A stretch of DNA of 8,662 bases from NCBI GenBank assembly GCA_964451705.1, contig CAYVIV010000031.1:1-8662 (forward strand), written 5' to 3'. Below, in pieces: positions 1 to 4,880 of this stretch. The notes below the pieces were generated by a model. It made no database searches, was not told where the DNA came from, and saw only the letters and a program-made list of their open reading frames with translations. Each line of letters opens with the position of its first letter. The first letter of the stretch is position 1. The position numbers and the translations under genes are program-made. Origin of the DNA: CAYYFV01 sp964451705. GTDB lineage: Bacteria > Patescibacteriota > Gracilibacteria > UBA1369 > GCA-2718715.

Positions 1-1198
1 AGAGATATTAGATTTGCTTTTGGCTCAGGCTTCTGTGGAAACTAGAGAACTAAGTGTTGAATTGAGTAGGGTTTTGCTGTGGTCACCCATTTTGTTTAGT
101 TTGGCTAATACTTTTTCGAGTTTTCTAATGGATAATAAGCACTACTTTGCATATAGCCTAGGACCTGTTTTGTACAATGTAGGAATTATAGCCTCTTTGT
201 TTTTATTTGCAGGTGACCTTGGTATTAAGGCAGCTGTGTATGGAGTCGTTTTTGGTTTGATTTTAATGTTGTGTGTGAGACTTTGGGATTTCAAGTCTTT
301 AAATTTTAAACTCCGGTTTAGATTTTGGGACAAGCATATACTCGAGTCTTTAAAATTAGCAGTTTTTAAAGTGGCAAGTATCCTAACGGTCCAGATTTCG
401 GTGATGGTATTTAGTTATGTGGCTTTTTCTTTGAGTGAAGGGAGTTTATCTGCATATAATTATGCTAAAAATGTCCAGAGTTTTGCAGTGAGTTTGTTTG
501 GAATTTCGATAGCCCAGGCGGTTTTCCCTTATTTTATTGATTTAAGAGTTAAAAACGATTTGCGTGGTTTGAATAAAATGTTGAAGAAAACATTTTTAAA
601 AATTTTATTTTTTGCCTGGCCATCAGCAATTGGATTGTTTTTAGTTGCAGAAGATTTGGTGCAAGTGCTCTTTATGAGAGGAGCTTTTGATGAAGCTGCC
701 GTGGCCTTAACAGTTTCTGTGCTTTCTGTTTTAGCAATTAGCATTCCTTTCGAAGCTATAAATCAATTTTTTGTGAGAGTCTACTATGCCTTTTTAGACA
801 CCTTGCGACCCGTGTTAATTGCCTTGCTATTTTTAGCCTCTAACTTACTAGCTGCTTTTTACTTAGCACCAATTTTAGGCGTTAAAGCTTTTGCAATTGG
901 TTATATTGTCGGTAGCTTCTTACAGATGTTAGGACTGCTTTATTTGTTAAAATCTTTTCAACTTAAACGAAGATTTTTTGTTTCGTTGGATGCTTTGAAG
1001 ATTTTGTTGGCAGGTTTGCTAATGGGTGTTTGTGTGTTTGCGGTTGGTGGTTTGCAGGTTTCAGTTTTTATGTCTGTTGTTTTAAGAGTATTAGTGGGAG
1101 TGCTTAGTTTTGCTGGATTTAGTTCTTATTTTGGTGTTTTTCATTTTTCTGACCTTAAAATGCCTTGGCAATCTGGATCTAAAGGCGTTAAAATATAA
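1..1198 (+). CDS. murJ: MurJ/MviN lipid II flippase, N-terminus cut off by window edge
   Basis: This is a polytopic membrane protein of the MurJ (MviN) branch of the MOP exporter superfamily, which flips the peptidoglycan precursor lipid II across the inner membrane. The frame is open to the left edge (first full codon at base 2), so the true start is outside; a TTG at 14 is only an internal codon. About 398 residues are visible against roughly 500-550 for the family, so about the first quarter, including the first helices with their essential Arg residues, is missing. Seen: alternating hydrophobic segments throughout, a LGPVLYNVGIIASLFLF block (family pattern around the central Asn), a GISIAQAVFPYF segment, the RGAFD motif near 674-688, and the YYAFLDTLRP segment that matches the family's FYAL-DT-TP hallmark. 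The end is TAA at 1196-1198, 15 bases before the next gene, so co-transcription is likely. Family assignment is firm; specific substrate is inferred from the family. Confidence 0.88.
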   Translation, partial: EILDLLLAQASVETRELSVELSRVLLWSPILFSLANTFSSFLMDNKHYFAYSLGPVLYNVGIIASLFLFAGDLGIKAAVYGVVFGLILMLCVRLWDFKSLNFKLRFRFWDKHILESLKLAVFKVASILTVQISVMVFSYVAFSLSEGSLSAYNYAKNVQSFAVSLFGISIAQAVFPYFIDLRVKNDLRGLNKMLKKTFLKILFFAWPSAIGLFLVAEDLVQVLFMRGAFDEAAVALTVSVLSVLAISIPFEAINQFFVRVYYAFLDTLRPVLIALLFLASNLLAAFYLAPILGVKAFAIGYIVGSFLQMLGLLYLLKSFQLKRRFFVSLDALKILLAGLLMGVCVFAVGGLQVSVFMSVVLRVLVGVLSFAGFSSYFGVFHFSDLKMPWQSGSKGVKI

Positions 1199-1213
1199 TT
1201 ATAAAAGATTCTT

Positions 1214-1828
1214 ATGTTAAATTTTTTGGCGAGATTAATGGGCTTAATTGTAGTTAGTATATTCATGTTAGCTTTGGGCTTTTTTGTTATGAGTTCTTAT
1301 TTGGGTTTAGATTTTGAAGATAAACTTGAGCTCCCAGAGCAGAAATCTAACTATGCATATGCTAAGGCAGATGCAGCACTTGATAGCTTTATGGACTCTG
1401 GGAAAGACCCAGCAAATGATTCTGAACGAGGTTCTGCTATAGTTTCTAGTTTAGATGGAGCTCAAAAATTAACTGCAGAAGATAAGGAGCTTTTGGAGCA
1501 GGCAGACTTAGCAATCGATGACTTGGAATTTGTGGAGCCTAATCAAGATTTGGAAATTGAATATGAGGTTTTGCAGTCTTTGAGTTTGAGCAATTTGGCA
1601 AATTTACTTAAAACAGGTGAAAAGGTTTTGGTAGTTTTAGATAATTCTGTCTTGGATAGTCCAATGTACAATAATGATGAGCAGGTTTTAACAGAGGTGG
1701 TGACTGTGGATTCTAAAGTTGTAGAAACTAAGGACTCTGGGATGTATATAAATTCTCGGTATATTTACCCTATTAACGATTTTGTGAAGGCATTTTTAGC
1801 AGGTGGTCAGATTGCCTTAAAACTTTAA
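1214..1828 (+). CDS. Unrecognised acidic membrane-anchored protein (204 aa)
   Basis: I do not recognise this protein. It begins with a short cationic N-terminus and one long hydrophobic segment (about residues 8-32, LIVVSIFMLALGFFVM core), which looks like a signal anchor or uncleaved signal with no lipobox or clear cleavage site. The rest is soluble: a strongly acidic, low-complexity middle (residues 35-125, rich in Asp/Glu/Ala/Leu, probably helical), then a strand-rich C-terminal part (about 136-185, with a GEKVLVVLDNS stretch) that could be a small folded domain. The ATG at 1214 is the only start that keeps the whole hydrophobic segment; no Shine-Dalgarno sequence precedes it. It follows murJ by 15 bases on the same strand, so a cell-envelope role is a reasonable guess, but only from position. 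Its TAA overlaps the stop of the convergent gene. It is real coding by length, codon pattern and domain-like layout; function unknown. Confidence 0.75.
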   Translation: MLNFLARLMGLIVVSIFMLALGFFVMSSYLGLDFEDKLELPEQKSNYAYAKADAALDSFMDSGKDPANDSERGSAIVSSLDGAQKLTAEDKELLEQADLAIDDLEFVEPNQDLEIEYEVLQSLSLSNLANLLKTGEKVLVVLDNSVLDSPMYNNDEQVLTEVVTVDSKVVETKDSGMYINSRYIYPINDFVKAFLAGGQIALKL

Positions 1829-2643
1829 TTTTGTTGTCCAAACATATTGGTTTGACCTCCCAATTCATGAATTTGGCAGATTTTAAGGTCGCGTTCGAGA
1901 AAGACTTTAATTTGCCTAAAACGAGCTTGGCGTAGATCTCCTTGAATTTCAAAGCAAAAGGATTGGTTTTCTTGTTTGTCTTTTTGTGGCAGAGAGTAGA
2001 CATTATAAATTTCTACATTATGTTCTTTAAATGGATGTAGAATATTTAGCAGATGGTTTGTGGATTTGCTTTGTTCGAAGGTGATGCCTATGAGAGATTT
2101 GTTTTTTATTTTATGATTTGGACTTGTATTAATAAGCGCAAAGGTGATTTGTGATTCTTGTGGGTTGTTGAGATGTTCGGCTAATGATTCTAGTTTGAGG
2201 AGTTGTGATAACTCAATTGGTAAAATACCAGCAACTTGTTTGTTGTATAGGCAGTGTTCTATAGTGTTTTTAACATCTGGTACTTGAAAAATACGTAGTT
2301 TTTTAAACTCTTTATTAATAACAGTTTTGGACATTTCAAAGTACTCTGGAGTTGTGACTATGGTGGTTATTTCGCGAGACTGGCTAGCCAGGCATAGCTT
2401 GGGTGAATATGTTAAGGTATCCCAAATGTAAGCTTGGTGGTTGATAATTCGCTGTAGCCAGCTTGTACTAACTCCAGTCGCAGGGTTTTTAATAGGAACG
2501 AGGGCGAAGAGCTCTTTGTTATTGTTTATTTCGTTTAGGAGGTCCTCTGGGTTTTCTGTGGGTGTTTTGATGCTATTTGGGAAATACTTTTCGGCAATTT
2601 TATAACTGCCAGAAAACTTGGGTCCAAGTGTTAAAATTTGCAT
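1825..2643 (-). CDS. Degenerate prephenate dehydratase-like protein with ACT-like domain
   Basis: The 272-residue length and layout match monofunctional prephenate dehydratase (PheA type, about 270-290 aa): an N-terminal LGPKFSGSYKIA start, an ALVPIKNPATG segment (residues 47-57, family ALVPIENS-EGSV), a second half-domain with AGILPIELSQLLKLESLAEHL (138-158), and an ACT-like C-terminus (about 184-262). The residues that make the enzyme work are mostly changed. The catalytic Thr-Arg-Phe motif reads Ile-Thr-Phe (166-168), the ENS of PIENS is KNP, the SHPQA segment is TTPEY (97-101), and in the ACT domain the Phe-binding GAL and ESRP motifs read as NHL and YSLP (216-219). I infer a protein that kept the fold but probably not the prephenate-to-phenylpyruvate reaction, perhaps a ligand sensor. 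It sits 77 bases downstream of the M20 peptidase gene on the same strand. Start ATG at 2643 begins the conserved first strand and has no Shine-Dalgarno. Motif comparisons are from memory of the family. Confidence 0.72.
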   Translation of the reverse strand: MQILTLGPKFSGSYKIAEKYFPNSIKTPTENPEDLLNEINNNKELFALVPIKNPATGVSTSWLQRIINHQAYIWDTLTYSPKLCLASQSREITTIVTTPEYFEMSKTVINKEFKKLRIFQVPDVKNTIEHCLYNKQVAGILPIELSQLLKLESLAEHLNNPQESQITFALINTSPNHKIKNKSLIGITFEQSKSTNHLLNILHPFKEHNVEIYNVYSLPQKDKQENQSFCFEIQGDLRQARFRQIKVFLERDLKICQIHELGGQTNMFGQQN

Positions 2644-2660
2644 TGAGGAAAATAATTTAA

Positions 2661-2685
2661 AAAGCTTATAAATAATATAAGCTTT
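2661..2685. repeat. Perfect inverted repeat, 10-bp arms, upstream of the PDT-like gene
   Basis: The arms AAAGCTTATA (2661-2670) and TATAAGCTTT (2676-2685) are exact reverse complements around a 5-base centre, and each contains AAGCTT. It lies 17 bases upstream of the PDT-like start and overlaps a possible -10 box for that gene on the minus strand. It could be an operator for a dimeric regulator or a weak hairpin after the peptidase gene. The stem is only 20% GC and has no clean U-tract behind it, so an efficient intrinsic terminator is less likely. Confidence 0.6.
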
Positions 2686-2701
2686 ATGTTGCGTTATTCA
2701 A
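2672..2701 (-). promoter_or_regulatory. Possible promoter for the PDT-like gene
   Basis: On the minus strand a TTGAAT (2701-2696, four of six to TTGACA) is followed after 18 bases by TATTAT (2677-2672), or after 16 bases by TATATT (2679-2674), each five of six to TATAAT. The predicted start point near 2665 would leave a leader of about 20 bases before the ATG at 2643. The -10 lies in the centre of the inverted repeat at 2661-2685. AT-rich sequence makes such matches common, so this is tentative. Confidence 0.35.
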
Positions 2702-2720
2702 TCTAGATTTGTAGATTTGC

Positions 2721-3821
2721 TTAGCCTAATTCAAAGAATTGTTTTGTGAATTCTATTGTAAACTCTTCTAGCTGGTGTATTTCTTTGATTTCGGCATACT
2801 CGTTGTCTGCATGGGTATTCTTTTTTGCAATGCCATTTACTATACAGGTAGCTCCAATTTTTTGAAAAAATCTACCATCGGAGCCTCCATGCTCTTTTGC
2901 AAAGGTGACCTTTTTGTTTATTACGGACTCTGTGACTGATTTTGCAAGTTGCAGGAACTTGTTATGCCTAGAGACTTCAAAGGCTTCTTCGTTAAACTTT
3001 GGTTTAATGCTTAGGCCTTTAGTATTGTTTTGTTTAAAAAATGCCAGAATAGCCTTTTTGTCTTTTTTGTTTGCAGTTCTAATGTCTAGAGTTAAGCTAG
3101 CATTTCCGGCAACTGAGTTGAAGGTTTCGCCGCCTTGGATTTGGCTCAAGTTGCAGGTTGAATAGTACTCTAGAGATTCTGGTTTTGGAAAGTTTTGCTT
3201 GAGCTTTTGGTAAAAATCTACAAGTTGGTCAATGGCATTCAAGCCCTCCCATGGCCTAGAGCCGTGGGCGGAGAGACCCGTGGATTTGACCTCGGTAAAC
3301 AAGATGCCTTTCTGGTTGGTTATAATTTTGTCGAGTCCCGAACCGCTATCTGGCATGACTACGCACTTGGTTTGAAAGCCAAATTTTTCTATAGCATGTT
3401 TGCAGCAGTTGTGTCCGCCTGCCTCTTCGTCTGTTGGGAGAAAAAGACAAATGTTGTAGTTGGGACTTGCATTAACTAAAGTAATAAAAGCATTAATTAA
3501 GCTGGCTGCTGGGCCTTTCATGTCGCCGGAGCCGCGAGCGTAGAGTTTGTTAGCTTTGACTACTGGTGTAAAGTCCTTGTCTTTGGCTGGTACGACATCT
3601 AGATGAGCATAGAATGTGAGTGCAGGTTTTTTAACTGATTGGGTGGCAATAATAAGAGTGGGGTAGCCATTTTTTTCCAGAATTTTTGTTTTAAGTTTAG
3701 TTTTACTATGTTTCTGTACATATTTTAAGACAAATTGTGTGACATTATTAATTTCCACTAGATTATAAGGAGTGGATTTGAATTGAATTAATTCTTTGGC
3801 AAGCTCTATTGTATTTAACAT
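2721..3821 (-). CDS. M20-family metallopeptidase / deacylase (ArgE-DapE-CPG2 type)
   Basis: A 366-residue zinc hydrolase of the M20 family, which cleaves dipeptides or removes acyl groups from amino acids in the cytoplasm. All metal-site signatures are present: His73 and Asp75 in AHLDVVPA, bridging Asp100 in GSGDMKG, catalytic base Glu132 with Glu133 in DEEAGG, Asp158 in MPDSG, and His337 in HADNEY. His186 in SAHGSRP is the dimer-domain His that completes the active site across the subunit interface. The lid/dimerisation domain (about 175-285) and the C-terminal GGSDGRFF segment are intact and the length is normal. ATG at 3821 is the only usable start before an in-frame TGA upstream. No secretion signal is seen. 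Substrate (DapE, ArgE, carnosinase-like or carboxypeptidase) cannot be decided from sequence; no lysine or arginine biosynthesis genes are adjacent. It is read divergently from the suf operon behind a hairpin-rich leader. Confidence 0.9.
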   Translation of the reverse strand: MLNTIELAKELIQFKSTPYNLVEINNVTQFVLKYVQKHSKTKLKTKILEKNGYPTLIIATQSVKKPALTFYAHLDVVPAKDKDFTPVVKANKLYARGSGDMKGPAASLINAFITLVNASPNYNICLFLPTDEEAGGHNCCKHAIEKFGFQTKCVVMPDSGSGLDKIITNQKGILFTEVKSTGLSAHGSRPWEGLNAIDQLVDFYQKLKQNFPKPESLEYYSTCNLSQIQGGETFNSVAGNASLTLDIRTANKKDKKAILAFFKQNNTKGLSIKPKFNEEAFEVSRHNKFLQLAKSVTESVINKKVTFAKEHGGSDGRFFQKIGATCIVNGIAKKNTHADNEYAEIKEIHQLEEFTIEFTKQFFELG

Positions 3822-3910
3822 TTTATTTAAGTTAACTGTTGGACTTCATTACTATCTGGAGGTTTGGATTGTTTTGTGGTTTTATCATACTTAGATAATT
3901 AAATGAAGAT

Positions 3911-3938
3911 AGAAAAAACCTTTCTGGAGTGAAAGGTT
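3911..3938 (-). terminator. Terminator-like hairpin inside the peptidase leader
   Basis: Read on the minus strand, an 8-bp perfect stem (arms AACCTTTC and GAAAGGTT, plus-strand positions 3931-3938 and 3917-3924, six-base loop) runs straight into TTTTTT and TCT (down to 3911). This is the layout of a small intrinsic terminator. Because the next gene on that strand (the M20 peptidase) begins 90 bases further on, it would act as an attenuator in that gene's leader or end a short RNA, unless the peptidase has a closer promoter. On the plus strand no U-tract follows the stem. Confidence 0.5.
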
Positions 3939-3943
3939 ATGTA

Positions 3944-3996
3944 GGTTTTAGATTGGAGTGGTTATGCTTCCTAAAACTGACCTTTCATTGAAGGGT
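3944..3996. other. Two further adjacent hairpins (candidate antiterminator elements)
   Basis: Hairpin C pairs GTTTTAG (3945-3951) with CTAAAAC (3971-3977) around a 19-base loop. Hairpin B pairs ACCTTTC (3980-3986) with GAAGGGT (3990-3996) around three bases; it has a G-U wobble in plus-strand RNA and a C-A mismatch in minus-strand RNA. In minus-strand RNA the 3' arm of B (TGAAAGGT, 3987-3980) is also exactly complementary over 8 bases to the 5' arm of the terminator stem (ACCTTTCA), so forming that pairing would break the terminator. Confidence 0.4.
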
Positions 3997-4036
3997 TTAA
4001 AATAATCATTCTAAAGTAACACCACATTATAATCAT
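3971..4036 (-). CDS. Possible 21-residue leader peptide upstream of the peptidase gene
   Basis: An ATG at 4036 opens a 21-codon frame ending in TAG at 3971-3973, starting about 15 bases after the predicted minus-strand transcription start. The N-terminal part reads MIIMWCYF, with Trp, Cys, Tyr and Phe together. Hairpin B lies in its 3' end and its stop falls in the first arm of hairpin C, so ribosome position could choose between the structures. A frame this short occurs often by chance, and no Shine-Dalgarno precedes it, so support is weak. Confidence 0.15.
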   Translation of the reverse strand: MIIMWCYFRMIILNPSMKGQF

Positions 4037-4057
4037 AAGTTTGACTAATCTACTTTT

Positions 4058-4086
4058 ATTGTAGGTAAGAAAAAACTAGATTGCAA
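4058..4086 (-). promoter_or_regulatory. Candidate promoter for the peptidase leader (minus strand)
   Basis: On the minus strand TTGCAA (4086-4081) is followed after exactly 17 bases by TACAAT (4063-4058), five of six to TATAAT. The start point would be near 4051, giving a leader of about 230 bases that contains hairpins B, C and the terminator-like stem. A perfect TATAAT also occurs on this strand at 4031-4026 but has no matching -35. A closer promoter around TATGAT (about 3893-3898 in plus coordinates) is possible but weaker. Confidence 0.45.
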
Positions 4087-4108
4087 TATTAAATTTTTAA
4101 AGTATACT
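4081..4108 (+). promoter_or_regulatory. Candidate promoter of the suf operon
   Basis: TTGCAA (4081-4086, four of six to TTGACA), a 16-base spacer, and TATACT (4103-4108, five of six to TATAAT). The start point would be near 4115, so sufC would have a short leader of about 18 AU-rich bases beginning in or just after a run of seven T (4108-4114). It is the best sigma70-type match upstream of sufC on this strand. TTGCAA is its own reverse complement and also serves the opposed minus-strand promoter candidate. Confidence 0.5.
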
Positions 4109-4110
4109 TT
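4099..4110. promoter_or_regulatory. 12-bp perfect palindrome over the suf -10 box
   Basis: AAAGTATACTTT is its own reverse complement and encloses the TATACT -10 hexamer. A repressor dimer bound here would block the suf promoter, as Rrf2-type or SufR-type regulators do in other bacteria. No regulator gene is visible in the window and the motif does not match an operator I know, so the role is inferred. Palindromes of this size do occur by chance in AT-rich DNA. Confidence 0.35.
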
Positions 4111-4132
4111 TTTTAATAATTATGTTTTGTAG

Positions 4133-4876
4133 ATGCTAAAAATCAAGGATTACAAAGTGGCTGTTGAGGGTCAGGAAATTTTGAAAGGTATTAATTTGGA
4201 AATTAAACCAGGCGAGGTTCATTGTATTATGGGACCGAATGGTGCTGGGAAGACGACTTTGGTAAATTCTTTAATGGGACACCCGAAATATAAGATTGTA
4301 GATGGGGAGGTGAGTATGGATGAGCAAGACCTTTTGAGTATGCAAGTTTTTGAGAGAGCTTGTAATGGTTTGTTTTTGGCTTTTCAGTATCCAAACGAGG
4401 TTAGTGGGGTCAGTATGTTAAATTTTTTGTTAGCCGCTTATAACTCGCAAATGAAGGCGCGTGATAGTGCTTTTAAGCCACTAAAGGCTTTTAAATTTAA
4501 GCGTATGATAGAGCCATTGCTGAAGGATTTGGATATAGATGCTGATTTTTTGGATAGGTATGTTAACCATGGCTTTTCTGGTGGTGAGAAAAAAAAATCA
4601 GAAGTGTTACAGCTTAAATTGTTTAGTCCCAAATATGCTTTGCTAGACGAAACTGACTCGGGACTAGACGTAGATGCCTTGGCGATAGTTTCTAAGGGTA
4701 TCAATTCTTTAAAGTCAGATAATATCGGCATTTTGATTGTCACGCATTATCAGAGGATTTTAGACTATGTGAAACCAGATTTTGTGCACGTGCTTAAAGA
4801 TGGGAAGATTGTGCAGTCTGGAGGCGCCGAATTTGCCTTGGAATTGGAGCAAAAGGGTTATAATTGGATAAGCTAG
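4133..4876 (+). CDS. sufC: SufC, Fe-S assembly ATPase
   Basis: SufC is the ABC-type ATPase of the cytosolic SufBC(2)D scaffold; its ATP-driven dimerisation opens the SufB-SufD interface for cluster assembly. The 247 residues match the family. Seen: Walker A GPNGAGKTT (34-42), Q-loop Gln85 in AFQYPNEV, signature FSGGEKKKSE (148-157), Walker B YALLDETDSGLDVDAL (168-183) with catalytic Glu173, and H-loop His205 in IVTHYQRIL. The DETDSGLD wording and the FSGGEKK signature separate SufC from transport ATPases; there are no membrane segments. An in-frame TAG at 4130-4132 directly precedes ATG 4133, so the start is certain within the N-terminal region. A run of nine A (4589-4597) encodes the Glu-Lys-Lys-Lys of the signature. 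It is the first gene of the operon, and sufB begins four bases after its TAG. Confidence 0.97.
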   Translation: MLKIKDYKVAVEGQEILKGINLEIKPGEVHCIMGPNGAGKTTLVNSLMGHPKYKIVDGEVSMDEQDLLSMQVFERACNGLFLAFQYPNEVSGVSMLNFLLAAYNSQMKARDSAFKPLKAFKFKRMIEPLLKDLDIDADFLDRYVNHGFSGGEKKKSEVLQLKLFSPKYALLDETDSGLDVDALAIVSKGINSLKSDNIGILIVTHYQRILDYVKPDFVHVLKDGKIVQSGGAEFALELEQKGYNWIS

Positions 4877-4880
4877 TTAT

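Larger units (their letters stand above)
3822..4132. other. 311-base divergent intergenic region
   Basis: This gap separates the minus-strand peptidase gene from the plus-strand suf operon and must hold the control signals of both. It contains opposed promoter candidates sharing a TTGCAA box (4081-4086), a palindrome over the suf -10 (4099-4110), three adjacent hairpins (3917-3996) of which the last on the minus strand is terminator-like, and a 21-codon minus-strand open frame (3971-4036). I saw no tRNA or recognisable known riboswitch class in it. No plus-strand coding signal was seen. Confidence 0.8.

Noticed and set aside
1837..1855. A small CAAAC/GTTTG hairpin near the convergent stops, considered as a terminator.
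   Set aside because: The stem is short, lies in the PDT-like coding end, and no U-tract follows on either strand.
1773..2003. A minus-strand open frame spanning the end of the PDT-like gene and the envelope gene.
   Set aside because: It overlaps two better-supported genes in another frame, and its Lys-rich product has no recognisable features.
3195..3479. A 94-codon plus-strand open frame inside the peptidase gene.
   Set aside because: It is antisense to the well-conserved catalytic region of the M20 gene, and its product shows no domain pattern.
4028..4033. A perfect TATAAT on the plus strand (and overlapping on the minus strand) as an alternative promoter.
   Set aside because: Neither strand has a reasonable -35 hexamer at 16-18 bases, so these were kept only as weak alternatives.
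4047..4082. A CTAC/GTAG hairpin followed by AAAAAACTA, resembling the tail of a class I preQ1 riboswitch.
   Set aside because: The stem is only four pairs with a seven-base loop that lacks the bases needed for the pseudoknot, it overlaps both promoter candidates, and suf genes are not preQ1 targets.
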